Shown here piece after piece: positions 27,201 to 35,064 of a stretch of 64,000 nucleotides of DNA. The position numbers were made by a program, and so were the translations under genes. Each line of letters starts with the position of its first letter. The stretch's first letter is position 1. The notes beneath the pieces are model-generated. The model made no database searches, was not told the origin of the DNA, and saw only the letters and a program-made list of their open reading frames with translations. Source of the stretch: a virus; the IMG/VR virus record IMGVR_UViG_3300020446_001812, positions 1 through 64,000 of that record; one strand, written 5' to 3'.

Positions 27201-30093
27201 ATCAGGTTCACAATTTGCATTTCAATTAAATTGGCCTATGGACTTAAAAGTAGAAGATGTAAGTATTACAAAAAATAACACAGAACTTTTAAGTAATGAA
27301 TATACCTATACGAATATAAAAGATGAAAACGCAAGTTATGAAAGATATTTTGGACAAATAAATTTACTTACTAAGCCGTCTGCAGGAGATATAATTGTTG
27401 TAAATTACAAATTGTCACCTAATTTATATCATGCTTCAGATAGAATTAATAAATTATACAATCCGCAAGAAGGCCAATTAGGAAAAGAATTAGGTCAATT
27501 AATGACAGGTATAGACTACGGAGGCGTAGAAGTAAAAAGTTTTGGATTTGCCCAAGGACAAGGATGGGATTCAGATGCTTGGTTTGAATCAACATGGGAT
27601 ACGTATGATAATACATTTGAAGATGAGATTTTTGAATTTGACGGAAGTACCACTGTAATTACTTTAAACAATCCATTAGAAGACGGAGTTGAATATCACG
27701 TATATAAAAACAATGTTAGGCTTGATGATCCTAATTTTGATGGCAGTACATTAATTACAAATACAAACGCTATTATGAAAAGTTTGATAGGTGACGGCGT
27801 TACGCAGACAATGTATTTGGATGATTTCAAAACACAAGAATATCAAGAAGAAGGAAATAACACAGGAGCCGTTATTAATGTTGTTGATGGCGATACATTA
27901 ATTATAAGAAAATCAACAAGTGACGGCACATTTTTACCCAACGAGCAGACATACGATAGTATCATCCAAGGTGGCAATTTAAATTATTCAACAGCAACAG
28001 GACTTAACAGTGCTGACATAACTATAGACGGAGACGGATTCGTTACACCAACTACAAGCACTGGACCAGAAGAACAAGTTCCAGGACAATTATTAGATAC
28101 AGTTGATATAAAAGTTTTTGAAAGGCCAACAGGCGGATCAAGTCCTACAACATCTATGAATTATGTTGGTGACGGCACTACTGTAACATATGATATTGGA
28201 GCAGCACCAATATCTGAAGATTCGTTATTTGTAAAAATTGGTCCGAATATTGTAAAGAATTTTACTGTTGATTACAAAACAAACACAATAAAATTTGCCA
28301 CAGCACCAACTTTAGGACAAAGAATAAACATTCTTACTTTAGGAGTCAGCGGAACAAAAGTGATAGATATTGATACTATCACAACAGACGGTAGCACTGC
28401 TAGTTTTATTACAAACGTCAGGTACAAAAATGATTTACAGTACATTATTACGTTAAATGGAAAGGCAATTGATAATGTTGTAAATGAAAGTGTTGAATCT
28501 GACGGAATTGCAGGAAACGCATTAATTAAATTTGCTGAACCTCCAGAAGCAGGACAAGAAATAAGATATGTATTTTTTGAAGGAGATGCAAATACAAAAA
28601 ATTACAGCGAAGTAATTATACAAAATATCACAGCTGATGGTAGCAGTGTTGCTTATGACTTAACAACTGTGCCGTCTGTGCAAGAGCCAGCAAGTTATAA
28701 AACTATTGTAAAAGTAGGTAATAGTATATTAGAAGCAGGTTATACAAAAAGGTATATCACAACAAAAACAACCTTAGAATATAAATTAGAAGATTTTCAG
28801 TTTCCTCCAGGATCAATAAACAAAAAAGAAGTCAAACTATTCCTTAATAATATAGAATTGCCTGAAGAAAAATGGAATTTAGTCATAGGAAACGGTTCTG
28901 TAATTAGATTACGTACTGATGTACAACAACAAGACGGGGATAAATTAGATGTATTTGTGTTAACAAGTGGTGAATATAGATTTGGTTATATTGATAATGT
29001 TTCTAAGTTATGGGTATCTACTCCAGGTATAATACATTTTGATACAACATATGCTGAAGATACAAAAATTACAGTATATCAATTTACAAACCATGATTCT
29101 CAGGATATACAAAGAATAGAATATGATGTAGTTGACAGAATAAATCTTACACCTGGCACAGAAGTATATCAAAAATACTTGCATTTGCAGGGTGGATTAA
29201 TTCAACTCAATCAAGAAGCTATAGATGCCCAATATATTTGGGTTTCAATAAACAATGAATTGTTAATACCAAGTGTGCATTACTTTGTAACAGACAATAA
29301 AATGTATGTAAAAATTATTAAGAAAATAGAAGAAAATGATACAGTGCAAGTTGTGCATTTCGCAGCACCTAAGACACAAAATAAATTTGGTTGGTCACAA
29401 TTTAAAGATATGTTGAATAGAACACACTATAAAAGATTAACAGATAAAGAAAATATTAGTCTAGCAGTAGATCTTTATGAATACGATCAAAGCATAACAG
29501 TAGTAAACGGAGAAAATCTACCAGCTCCTATTGCTGGATCCCGAATACCGGCAGTATTGTTCATTGATAGTGAAAGAATAGAATATTTTGTGAGAAATGG
29601 CAACGTAATATCTCAATTTAGAAGAGGAACCTTAGGAACAGGTGTAAAACATATGTATTCTGAAGGAACAAAAGTTTTAAATTCAGGTGCAGAAAATACG
29701 ATGCCGTATAAAGACGAAACAATTACAACAATTTTTACAGCTGATGGTACAAGTCAAACATATACGTTAGATTTTACACCGTCGAATGTAAATGAGTTCG
29801 AAGTATTTGTGGCAGGAAAACGCTTACGTAAAAATAATATAGATAGTTACAAGTTTGACGACACAAATGGACCTATTTCTCAGGATAGTCCTGAGGGAGA
29901 TGAAACATTATCAGCTGAATTCAGTATAAACGGCAATCAATTAACACTTTTGAATGTGCCATTACAGAATACAAAGATAATTGTTATACGAAAACAAGGT
30001 AAAATATGGAAGGAAACAGGAACTGCCATGGCAGATAGTGATTCTGATATTGCTAAATTCTTACGTGCCGCAACAGTTGACTTACCGCGATAA
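15211..30093 (+). CDS. Giant baseplate/tail structural protein (4,960 residues)
   Basis: The N-terminal 160 residues (HLPRYFRTQSNKKFL, QPGVVEKLNGYIGR, LNQQEFYAWDPHVDWDK) match a large structural protein seen in marine T4-like phages at the gp7 position. T4 gp7 has about 1,030 residues. Beta-rich domains dominate. At about 2105-2190 and again 2767-3120 there are FG-GAP/integrin-like repeats (YGRNLAV, FGESVAITPDAKFIAVGSPN, YGHSLAISNDGMFIAVSAPY, GKVYVY), suggesting one beta-propeller split by about 575 residues. Two G-x-G-Y-x-x-P-P-type repeat pairs lie at about 3517-3582 and 3892-3949. The C-terminus has IEYFVRNGN and FRRGTLGTG. No signal peptide or membrane segment is evident. It starts inside the gp6 stop. 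It probably combines wedge and adhesin-like functions; that is inference. Confidence 0.75.
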   Translation: MAYNNDQSEQPLPGGTNGRKRESANHLPRYFRTQSNKKFLQSTLDQLIQPGVVEKLNGYIGRESAKAFSVTDNYVSDVSDDRKNYQLEPASVVKDNLGNVTFYKDYNDYINQIKTLNSNNNDHSILNQQEFYAWDPHVDWDKLTNFREYYWLPNGPQSFGVPGNTIDVESTYTVRVADNVDNNAYLFTPDGLTQNPTITLYRGITYKFDIDTPNLPFTIKTKKTLAEGFDLDSSSILVLQGVSVQGLEKGVSTLQLGTDTPDVLYYMASNDLQASGTIIVKDITEATFIDVEKEIIGKRTYKASSGVDLSNGMKVYFTGQVVPEKYAEGSFYIEGVGEAIKLIPENNLNIPTEFTDDIEIPFDQNGFDRLPYGKAIGFPKEKDYIVINRSSQDGNLWTRYNRWFHKSIIEISAKQNDEPVEIDQAQRAKRPIIEFESNLKLNNFGTLNKQDVDLIDDFTTDVFSTIEGSIGYNIDGVDIVKGMRILFTADPDMLVSGRIFEVDIIKFANNQSTNNQITLKEVSDGIPQENETVLALGGTKYKGKILYYANKKWNVSQEKTNRNQPPVFDIFDDTGNSYADTTVYDASTFTGTKIFSYKQGMGKNDTELGIPISYRSISNVGDIVFNFDLLQDSFTYSVDNDIFTKNTDIGFLRKYNGLTDFTSVSGWKKVDTLSEQVVIRQYIFDNSITSFAIDVYEQSGLLDDLWIRVYLNNKLQFINKDYTIENDVNNNATVVFNNDLNINDVVLIKTKSSAIKNQNGYYEFPASLERNPKNDDLQTFTLGEVNDHVSSIVENLDDFEGVYPGVGNLRDICNLASKGRRFLQHSAPMNLTLYHITDKDSNIIRSIDFAKNEYSKFKRLFLQTAEESNFQGTVKDHVDKIMTDLNLAKNKNNPFYFSDMVPLGAAKKLEYTILDPDEQFFALSEIFDLYIPSKKSVQIYLNGVQLCHGRDYTFNEEGFAVITCNKQQDDIIEIYEYETTNGSYIPPTPTKLGLYPGYVPEIYIDNTYQSPKNVIQGHDGSRIIAFNDYRDNLLLELEKRIYNNLKVKYDANLFDIHDLIPGEYRATGISHEQINKSMLSSFISWSKFIDQDYTLHNFFERTNRFTFNYRNADSPSGKNLPGFWRQIYIRAFDTDRPHTHPWEMLGLTVKPSWWDTQYGPAPYTKDNLLMWTDIQDGVIRDPNKKYKIVVKYKRPDLLNHIPVDSEGNLLPPLDIGWVSNYQPDTIDFSFVFGDGAPAETAWRNSSDYRFSIIKAFVLNKPSVAFSTGFDRINQVRNSAGEIVYKSTSKRINLKDIIFPNTPGEDTQNYTSGLINYVSNYMANDVLKSYSDYKNNLKNINNQLGFKLAGFTDKAKFRLILDSRTPTNEGNVFVPDENYKIFLNTSSPVKKVDYSGVIIERRSDGYVVKGYSPDSTTFKYFQPVQKQNDPSINIGGISESYVTWADDKTYVPGQNVEYQGSFYRTKTQHISTETFDVEKFAKLPSLPLIGGRQAFVRKSFDVITEKEINYGHLFTDIQAVVDFLLGYGEYLKSQGFVFEFFEGAEKTVLDWRHSVNEFLFWTTQKWAEGSVITLSPAAAEIKLTTNYSMVDNIFDGFYGYNLFKSDGTKLVEEFANLGRSPNEFILRPKNTADGIFYVSLPLVQKEHVVLIDNTSVFNDVVFDQQPGYRQERIKVLGYRTTNWDGSLNIPGFVYDDAEIFDWESWTDYDIGTVVKHKEFYYSAPAKISGQENFDSKQWNILSNKPKGGLYANFEYRTNQFADFYDLDSDNFDVEQQKSAQHLIGYQKRQYLENIVNDDVSQYKFYQGFIQDKGSKNALTKLFDALASDDKDSLDFYEEWAIKDGQYGASEGFDDVIFRLDESKFRLVPQPIELVNTITGDETDLIYRIRPYEVYQKSKNYDHKPFPSKYVFDTYTRNAGYVNQQDVRGIVTNYSNIVDFNFASIKQNDYIWVGNEDRNWNVYQHVDTKFVVEKINKGTDTVKIVLTKNADGFEVGQIIGVHDVYHIDSSKEDFEGFFEITEVTNNEVTVKVTTPLVDDIENVIGNITKFKKVRATNIAEANLIAQTGINENDLLWIDTITTENEWSVYKNTNRFSEQSRIQNNQSGNNHDYGRNLAVDDRNTTLLVGAPNYEDGKVYVYHRPTNGLTYTLTQILEPNKFGDDFEKFGESVAITPDAKFIAVGSPNASNVKTKYAGAFVASQDYSKNSVVLKDEGLWKALVDIEGEEANIQFNSFYSVAQAINALGLQNDPNNNITVLLTGNYSVDPTTNNYAFTSSVDHMLVRAPKNLYDGSGIHDTFKLTWNSITYANQDTTPLTSKAPFNGSHGVITDAFLSSEHTIQKKIDTILFVDTATNLVELGDLVQTAVASGYVDYVYQESGDLVIYLRDVNGSFNSEDSLFRDDGDFIGQYVKQGPVDPVDTSDVWGGYWYIDTPTYQPTASTTNIDKAAGLIYYDVITDSTDTGRYYYNSLDYATNAISSQNVYNAYMRTLTYRGLPGAGGSNNIFPSDLYIMRAPKDLTDVVSPGDPVTVYVNQLPQYNSGDFKDLTTIGLSTAVTNTTRSIYDIWDGYINFDFTKFDVNGNPFEPRVGDVVEDLSTGATATVAFYQRDSLNVTIFVKNVSGTFSVGDDYGQNAEIKFIGTPSDPDVTYQVDRTMGEIQFVGLGFTAAGIGKMLVFQAPQNIPLSSEDTLNDIEYWMYSTGTVSGIPRPANPPSSINNEWQQVYKIPAESTGTGSGFTNEGVYTIYSQAAPGRYDPIETYTVPEKQNNWKLGSQLHFTLHNNLYRLMVHAEGEQTQAKPGRIYFIKNGVENNNTYTWEYAKNKKFKGTFNESINYFVNDIVYRENPAALGTGILYKAKTNLAPGVFDPIDWTSTDDLIDYVGYIPNSTGNSVVNDSTDGSTVLDQTLLSKFGENFDVSKNGEVIVVSAIYDNSKPNQIVVYRNKQGFYYRDQEIQAPDKTSAYGHSLAISNDGMFIAVSAPYNDDYRLDQGKVYVYKQVSGNFVLNQELQSPNNERAERFGWRLQFDGNKLHVTSRNADSTENTTYDEKSTVFDGAFTRFVETRTDTGVIFVYEKTPQGMLYAQDIQITDQDVNTFGRNILAKNNHLYVGLPNKTVAGKEGQVIDFRIEEGVQMYTTYRSSQPTVDVDKIKKIFLYNIEDGELLTYLDYIDPIQGKVAGPAEQELTYKTYYDPAVYSASKDSRAIRDATASWGAERVGEVWWNLTNAKFLNPYQGSIEYSTQNWNKLFEGNSVNVYEWVESDVVPSQWDSQADTEKGFEKGYSGTSLYGDNAFSTKRVYDNVAKAFKTKYYFWVTNKTIVPDVEFRHISLKDITEFITDPTAKGHKYVALISPTKFVLHNCDTLIKGTEIGLNVQFWTIQNQTQNIHNQYQIVSEGLETSQPNPDIVKKWYDSLIGYDKQGRIVPDPTLSDKEKYGTLYRPRQGWFKNKSEALKQFIERTNRVLKDNIIVGDKNLTNISQAEPRLTTASNLYDVEIDTFSDIFSVGVNNVVSAKLSVVVRNGSIIQVNIDEAGKGYRYPPTVTVSGAGINAELETSIDGLGRINDVTILNPGKNYNDNTTVNVRNFSVFVKADETLAGKWSLYERITESSSWNRLRSQSYNTNLYWEYIDWYASGYNESTEIDYLIDYSYQLTSLDNPIGTIVKIANIGTGGWLLLEKEFDFDTDDYTRNYKTIGRQNGTIKFKNTLYDVIAANTGFDTISFDTKIFDSEPTTETRIILESIRDDLLIDELLVEFNKLFFAGLRYVFAEQTYVDWAFKTSFMKAKHNVGSLREDVTFNNDNLPSYESYVKEVKPFTTKIREYLSAYEKLENTQTVTTDFDLAPSYNVQEGRILPSDVKVVNDVLVGTDTSLETYPNKNWLDNSSYGILSVEPVEQGQGYTNPPVLELVGGGGSGAILKSYLGSKGNVTKVDVIVPGSNYYSAPTVTIKGNLVEGGKDATFSVRLAPNPVRGITTKVKFDRTAGIYVYTKTDQTQTFTASGSQFAFQLNWPMDLKVEDVSITKNNTELLSNEYTYTNIKDENASYERYFGQINLLTKPSAGDIIVVNYKLSPNLYHASDRINKLYNPQEGQLGKELGQLMTGIDYGGVEVKSFGFAQGQGWDSDAWFESTWDTYDNTFEDEIFEFDGSTTVITLNNPLEDGVEYHVYKNNVRLDDPNFDGSTLITNTNAIMKSLIGDGVTQTMYLDDFKTQEYQEEGNNTGAVINVVDGDTLIIRKSTSDGTFLPNEQTYDSIIQGGNLNYSTATGLNSADITIDGDGFVTPTTSTGPEEQVPGQLLDTVDIKVFERPTGGSSPTTSMNYVGDGTTVTYDIGAAPISEDSLFVKIGPNIVKNFTVDYKTNTIKFATAPTLGQRINILTLGVSGTKVIDIDTITTDGSTASFITNVRYKNDLQYIITLNGKAIDNVVNESVESDGIAGNALIKFAEPPEAGQEIRYVFFEGDANTKNYSEVIIQNITADGSSVAYDLTTVPSVQEPASYKTIVKVGNSILEAGYTKRYITTKTTLEYKLEDFQFPPGSINKKEVKLFLNNIELPEEKWNLVIGNGSVIRLRTDVQQQDGDKLDVFVLTSGEYRFGYIDNVSKLWVSTPGIIHFDTTYAEDTKITVYQFTNHDSQDIQRIEYDVVDRINLTPGTEVYQKYLHLQGGLIQLNQEAIDAQYIWVSINNELLIPSVHYFVTDNKMYVKIIKKIEENDTVQVVHFAAPKTQNKFGWSQFKDMLNRTHYKRLTDKENISLAVDLYEYDQSITVVNGENLPAPIAGSRIPAVLFIDSERIEYFVRNGNVISQFRRGTLGTGVKHMYSEGTKVLNSGAENTMPYKDETITTIFTADGTSQTYTLDFTPSNVNEFEVFVAGKRLRKNNIDSYKFDDTNGPISQDSPEGDETLSAEFSINGNQLTLLNVPLQNTKIIVIRKQGKIWKETGTAMADSDSDIAKFLRAATVDLPR

Positions 30094-30097
30094 ATAC
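30089..30097 (+). promoter_or_regulatory. Late promoter before the fibre genes
   Basis: GATAAATAC spans the stop codon of the giant gene and ends 21 bases before the ATG at 30119. Sequence and spacing match the box at 35036-35044 exactly. Confidence 0.65.
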
Positions 30098-30118
30098 AAC
30101 AGCAGGATGGTATAAACT

Positions 30119-30733
30119 ATGACAGATAAAATAAACGAACAAAGCGGTGTACTCTTACAAGGACACATTAAGATTCATAATCCAGAATCTGGCGAAGTTT
30201 TAGTTGACAAACGCAATGCTATTCATTACGAAAATATGAGTATAAGCCTTGCAGAAAGTCTTGGAAACGGTGGAACAGGATGGATATACGAAATGGGATT
30301 TGGCAACGGAGGAACAAGCGTTGATCCAACAGGAATCATTACATATCTTACTCCTAACTCTACTGGAACAAACGCTAGTTTGTATAACGAAACATTCACA
30401 AAAATTGTAGATGATAGAAGTGTTAACAATTTAGATCCTGCTAGAAATAAAATTGAAACAAGACACGTAAGCGGCACTAATTATACTGACGTATTGGTTA
30501 CTTGTCTTTTAGATTATGGTGAACCTACTGGACAAGATGCATTTGATACTGCGGCTGATACAAATAGTTTATATGTTTTTGATGAATTAGGCCTAAAAGC
30601 ATATAGCTCTTCAGGCACAGGAAGATTACTTACACATGTTATATTCCATCCAGTGCAAAAATCTTTGAATAGATTAATTCAAATAGATTATACGGTACGA
30701 GTTCAAAGTTTAACAGGATTTAATGAAGGATAA
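30119..30733 (+). CDS. Virion structural protein, fibre-associated
   Basis: A 204-residue, probably beta-rich protein between the giant baseplate protein and the fibre genes. The opening GVLLQGHIKIHNPESGEVLVDKRNAIHYENMS is a pattern I associate with marine T4-like virion proteins. A Gly-rich middle (GNGGTGWIYEMGFGNGGTS) is followed by a C-terminal strand-rich part. I cannot assign it to gp8 or gp9, which would be the T4 genes expected here. A fibre-connector or baseplate-periphery role is plausible from position only. A late box lies 21 bases upstream. Confidence 0.55.
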   Translation: MTDKINEQSGVLLQGHIKIHNPESGEVLVDKRNAIHYENMSISLAESLGNGGTGWIYEMGFGNGGTSVDPTGIITYLTPNSTGTNASLYNETFTKIVDDRSVNNLDPARNKIETRHVSGTNYTDVLVTCLLDYGEPTGQDAFDTAADTNSLYVFDELGLKAYSSSGTGRLLTHVIFHPVQKSLNRLIQIDYTVRVQSLTGFNEG

Positions 30734-30737
30734 TTAA

Positions 30738-33110
30738 ATGGCATATTCAATAAATTTTACAAATAATGCTGAAAATGATCCTATAGTAATCGAAGACGGC
30801 ACAATAAATCAAACAACAAGTTTAAAATTTCCTGGAAGAGGCGCAACCGGATACGGTGCTGTTATTGCTGAAGACTTATTACACTTATTAGAAAATTTTG
30901 CTAAAAACACTGAACCAAGTAATGCTATTACTGGTCAACTTTGGTTTGATAGTTTAAACAAACAATTACAAATTTATGATGGTACAACTTGGATACCAGC
31001 GGGGGGATTAAAAAGAAGCGATGCTCAACCAGATCCAACTATTGCAAATAGAGGAGACCTTTGGGTTGATATTGAATCTCAGCAATTATATTTGTTTTCC
31101 GGATCAACTTGGGTATTAGTCGGTCCACAATTTAGTCAAGGTCTTACTACTGGAGCTCAACCAGCTACTATAATAGGACAAGATAATATAGAGTATACAG
31201 TAATTGAAATACAAGTTGCCGCAAAAGTAGTAGGTATTATTGCATTTGATACTTTTACTCCAAAAGCAACTGTAATTGGATTTACTACAATTAAACCTGG
31301 TATTAATCTTGCAAACAGAGATACTGACGGAGACGGTATAAATGACGTAAAATTTTATGGTATTGCAGAGAGAGCAGAAAATTTAATTGTAAGCGACTTG
31401 CCTATTCCTGCTGCAAATTTTTTACGCGGAGATACAGAATCAACAACAACTTTTCCGTTGAATATTCAAAATAACACAGGATTAGCATATGGCATAAACG
31501 GTGAAATGAATATAGGTATTGAAGGTAGTGCAGGAGTGATACAGCACAACATTGAAGGATCTAATATTGATATGCGTGTTAGGAACAGTGGTGCAAGCAA
31601 CACTGTTTTAAGGGTTGATAGTAGTTTAAGAGTTGGAGTCAATAACGAAGCACCTAACGAAGCATTAGATGTAACTGGAAATGTCCTAATAAGCGGAACA
31701 TTGAAGACAAACGATGTAACAGAAAGTACTTCTATTAGTAACGGAAGTATTGTAGCCAAAGGCGGTATTGGTGTTGCAAAAACAATAAATGTTGGTGAAA
31801 ATATAAGAGTACAAAAAGGCATTACTTTAGGAAACAACGACCTTACAGTTGATACTACTGAAAGTGATTTAATTATGCCTGACTTGAATAATACAAGGAA
31901 TATAGGTAGTAGTACAAACAAATGGCGTGAAATACATGCAACTACTTTTATTGGAGCAGTTGAAGGTCCAGTAAACGGAAGTGTATCAGGAAATGCTGGT
32001 AGTGCAGATAAAATTTCAACTCCTACAACATTTAGAATATCAGGTGATGTAGAAACTGTAGAACAAGTTTTTGATGGACAAGAAGGCGGTAATTTAAAAA
32101 ACTTTGATGTAAGAATTAAAAATACAATTATATCTGGAAAAACGCAAGTTACTGATAGCTTGTCAAATGATGAATTTATTATTGACAGAATAAGCGGAAA
32201 TAATACAGGATTAAGAAGAGTATCTCGACAAACATTATTTTCTAATATAGCTGGACTTTCACCTATAGGGAGTATAATGCCTTATGCAGGCGTAGCCGAA
32301 CCTACTGGTTGGAAATTTTGTAATGGACAAGAATTAAGCACAGGTGTTTTTAGTAGTTTGTTTGAACTAATTGGATATAATTACAAAGCAAAAGATTTAG
32401 TAACAGCAGGCACATTTGCAACTCCTGATTTACGCGGTAGATTTCCTTTAGGTATGCTTACAATGGGCGGCACGGAACCTCCAGTAAAAGAACCAGATCT
32501 TGCAATAGTTGCAGGTAATCAAGTATCACCAGTTACAACAGTTTCAGATCAATTCAGCATTAATGGTGTAACAGTTACTTTGACAGGCACAAATTTAGCA
32601 AGTGCAATTTTAGATATTACAAATGCGGCAATACCAGGAGTTAGTGCGGCAAACAATGGTAACAATCAATTACAAATTACAGGTACAGATGTAGACATTG
32701 TTTTAGCAAACGTCACTAATACACCATTGGCAGATTTAGGTTTTATAGCGGCAACCACATTAAAAATTAAAAGTCCTGATCCTAGGGTTCGAAGTGCTAA
32801 TTCAACAGTGTTAGGAGCAGTTGATGGATCAGACGATGTTACAATTAATATTGACAACCTGCCTGAACACCAACATGATTTACGAGCAGAAGCTGGACGA
32901 CAGTATTTGGCTATTAGTGCTGTTGATGGTAGAGCAGGAGATAAACCAGGAGACGCATCATTAAGTAAGATTCAAACTGGTCCAGATGAGTTGACACAAA
33001 CAATTAGTAATAGTGGAGGTGTATTGAATAACACAACAGGTGAAGAAATGAATGTTATGAATCCTTATCAAACAATTAATTATATTATATATACAGGAGT
33101 TGTAGCATGA
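30738..33110 (+). CDS. Tail fibre protein with collar domain
   Basis: A 790-residue fibre protein. Its first 130 residues are a module shared with the next two fibre genes: DGTINQTTSLKF, LLHLLENFAKN, ITGQLWFDS, GDLWVD, YLFSGSTWVLVGP. The middle contains fibre-type repeats (EALDVTGNVLISGTL, NIGSSTNKWREI). Residues about 508-575 are a phage tail collar domain (PIGSIMPYAGVAEPTGWKFCNG to PDLRGRFPLGM), and a terminal LPEHQHD block follows near 707, as in many receptor-binding fibres. The stop overlaps the next start (ATGA). It probably contacts the host surface. Confidence 0.78.
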   Translation: MAYSINFTNNAENDPIVIEDGTINQTTSLKFPGRGATGYGAVIAEDLLHLLENFAKNTEPSNAITGQLWFDSLNKQLQIYDGTTWIPAGGLKRSDAQPDPTIANRGDLWVDIESQQLYLFSGSTWVLVGPQFSQGLTTGAQPATIIGQDNIEYTVIEIQVAAKVVGIIAFDTFTPKATVIGFTTIKPGINLANRDTDGDGINDVKFYGIAERAENLIVSDLPIPAANFLRGDTESTTTFPLNIQNNTGLAYGINGEMNIGIEGSAGVIQHNIEGSNIDMRVRNSGASNTVLRVDSSLRVGVNNEAPNEALDVTGNVLISGTLKTNDVTESTSISNGSIVAKGGIGVAKTINVGENIRVQKGITLGNNDLTVDTTESDLIMPDLNNTRNIGSSTNKWREIHATTFIGAVEGPVNGSVSGNAGSADKISTPTTFRISGDVETVEQVFDGQEGGNLKNFDVRIKNTIISGKTQVTDSLSNDEFIIDRISGNNTGLRRVSRQTLFSNIAGLSPIGSIMPYAGVAEPTGWKFCNGQELSTGVFSSLFELIGYNYKAKDLVTAGTFATPDLRGRFPLGMLTMGGTEPPVKEPDLAIVAGNQVSPVTTVSDQFSINGVTVTLTGTNLASAILDITNAAIPGVSAANNGNNQLQITGTDVDIVLANVTNTPLADLGFIAATTLKIKSPDPRVRSANSTVLGAVDGSDDVTINIDNLPEHQHDLRAEAGRQYLAISAVDGRAGDKPGDASLSKIQTGPDELTQTISNSGGVLNNTTGEEMNVMNPYQTINYIIYTGVVA

Positions 33111-35029
33111 GTTATAAACTAAACAAAACTGACGGATCTTTACTTGTAGAACTTCAAGACGGTGCAATAGATACAACAAGCTCTGATTTAACTTTAGTTG
33201 GTAGAAATTATAAAGGTTTTGGGGAATTCCTTAACGAAAATTACATAAAATTATTAGAAAATTTTGCATCTACAAGTGCTCCTAATAATCCTATATCAGG
33301 ACAACTTTGGTTTGATACATCAGACGCTCGTCTAAAAATTTATGACGGTACTACTTTTAGGGTAGCAGGCGGTCCTACTATAAGTGCTACACAACCTAAT
33401 ATGATTGCAGGCGACTTATGGATTAATAATGAAGAAAATAAATTATACTTTTTTGATGGCACTGAGATTGTAGCTGTAGGACCTAATTACAGTGCATCGC
33501 AAGGCAAAACATTATTAGAAGCTATTACAATGATTGATACTAGTGGACAAACCAGAGCTATTTTAGCTCAATATGTCCAAGGTAATTTAGTAGGAATACA
33601 TAGTAAAGCTGAATTTACACCGAGAACAGAAGATGTTCTTTTACCTTATCCAGCTGGTAGAGTTATTAAGGTTGGATTTAATCCGTTATACAAAGTAGAT
33701 GATGGTGATAATATTGCATATAGATGGCATGGCATTGCAGAGACAGCAGAAAATTTAGTTGACGGATCAGGCCAGAGTTTTGGTTCTATAGATTTTGTAA
33801 GAACAAATGAAAGAGATAGCCAAAACGTTATTGTAGACCAAACAATGGACGGAGGTTTATTTGTAAAAGGTGAAACTGGATTAAAAGTTGGTTTTGGTGA
33901 TACACAATATGGCGTATTAAAGGTTTTAGAAACAGATACCAAAACTGTTTTGGATATAGTAGAACAAAACAAAGATTTTGCTATTAGAAGAAAAGTAGGA
34001 AATGACTTTATAGATGCATTAACATTAGATACAAGCACAGGAAGATTTGGTTTATTTAACAACGCACCGACAGTAGAACTTGATGTAACAGGAAACGGAA
34101 AAATTTCAGGTGATTTAACTGTTACAGGAAACTTAAATATTACTGGAACTACATTTGCTGTTGATACTGTAAACATGCGTATCAAAGATCCACAAATAAA
34201 TTTAGGTGTGTCAGAAGATTCTACTGAACTAACAGATCCTCAAGTTGATGGCGGAGGATTTGTAATTAATAGTTTAAATGGTAGTAAAGATTTTGTGTGG
34301 CGTAACGCAACAGGAAACTTTACAAGTAATCAAAATATAGATCTTGAATTAGGAAAATCTTTTAGAATTAACAATAATAATGTATTAACTGCTAATACGT
34401 TAGGTAGCGGTGTTATCAATAGTTCTTTAACAAGTGTTGGTACTTTAACTTCATTAAATGTAAACGGAAATGCAGAAGTTGGCAGTTTAAGTTCTTACGG
34501 TCCTTTAAGTATTAGTTCCACTAGTGATATAACAATTAACAATCAAAAAATTACTGGAGTTTCCACACCTACAGGCAGTACAGATGTTGCTACTAAAGGT
34601 TATGTAGATAGTCAAATTGAACAGGATACATTGCCAATAGGTTTAGATATAACTGGTTTTACAAATCCAAACCCTCCAGGAACAGTAGCAGGACCAACGA
34701 CAGACGTAAGAAGTGTTTTGCAAAGCATTTATCCTGCGTCAAGTTCAAGTAATGGTAAAGTTGCAAAAATACACTGCACATCTTATGCAAATTCAGTAGT
34801 ATCAGGTATACAAGTTACAGTTGGTACTTCACCTGACGCAACAAAAGTTTTACAAAAATCAAGTATTGCAGTAGATGCAGCTGGTACACAAAACCAGACT
34901 GTAATACAAGATTTAGCGGCAACAAACACTGCATCAGGTACAGTGGCTTTATCACCTGATAGATACACAATGACATTTACAATTACAGGGGGCGTGTGGA
35001 CACACAACAGCACAGTAGCATATCCGTAA
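33107..35029 (+). CDS. Tail fibre protein, second paralogue
   Basis: A 640-residue fibre protein with the same N-terminal module as its neighbours (DGAIDTTSSDLTLVGRNYKG, ENYIKLLENFAS, ISGQLWFDT). The shaft has trimeric-fibre repeats (VELDVTGNGKISGDLTVTG, MRIKDPQINLGV) and a TDVATKGYVDSQI segment near residue 495, a common fibre hinge motif. The C-terminal 130 residues are unlike those of the other two and form a separate Thr/Ser-rich beta domain. Shared N-terminus with different tips suggests that all three attach to the same baseplate site or to one another. Confidence 0.75.
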   Translation: MSYKLNKTDGSLLVELQDGAIDTTSSDLTLVGRNYKGFGEFLNENYIKLLENFASTSAPNNPISGQLWFDTSDARLKIYDGTTFRVAGGPTISATQPNMIAGDLWINNEENKLYFFDGTEIVAVGPNYSASQGKTLLEAITMIDTSGQTRAILAQYVQGNLVGIHSKAEFTPRTEDVLLPYPAGRVIKVGFNPLYKVDDGDNIAYRWHGIAETAENLVDGSGQSFGSIDFVRTNERDSQNVIVDQTMDGGLFVKGETGLKVGFGDTQYGVLKVLETDTKTVLDIVEQNKDFAIRRKVGNDFIDALTLDTSTGRFGLFNNAPTVELDVTGNGKISGDLTVTGNLNITGTTFAVDTVNMRIKDPQINLGVSEDSTELTDPQVDGGGFVINSLNGSKDFVWRNATGNFTSNQNIDLELGKSFRINNNNVLTANTLGSGVINSSLTSVGTLTSLNVNGNAEVGSLSSYGPLSISSTSDITINNQKITGVSTPTGSTDVATKGYVDSQIEQDTLPIGLDITGFTNPNPPGTVAGPTTDVRSVLQSIYPASSSSNGKVAKIHCTSYANSVVSGIQVTVGTSPDATKVLQKSSIAVDAAGTQNQTVIQDLAATNTASGTVALSPDRYTMTFTITGGVWTHNSTVAYP

Positions 35030-35035
35030 GGATAA

Positions 35036-35044
35036 GATAAATAC
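35036..35044 (+). promoter_or_regulatory. Late promoter before the third fibre gene
   Basis: GATAAATAC ends 20 bases before the ATG at 35065, in the 35-base gap after the preceding fibre gene. Same sequence and nearly the same spacing as at 30089-30097. Confidence 0.65.
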
Positions 35045-35064
35045 TTGCAACAAGGGGTTATATA

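Noticed and set aside
33646-34185. 179-residue minus-strand open frame inside the second fibre gene, and similar ones at 31466-31921 and 25929-26609
   Set aside because: All lie opposite long structural genes, are rich in Phe, Ser and Val as expected from reverse reading, and have no ribosome binding site or neighbour on that strand.
35021-35034. Short hairpin TATCC-GTAA-GGATA at the end of the second fibre gene
   Set aside because: Only five base pairs with no T run after it; too weak to call a terminator.
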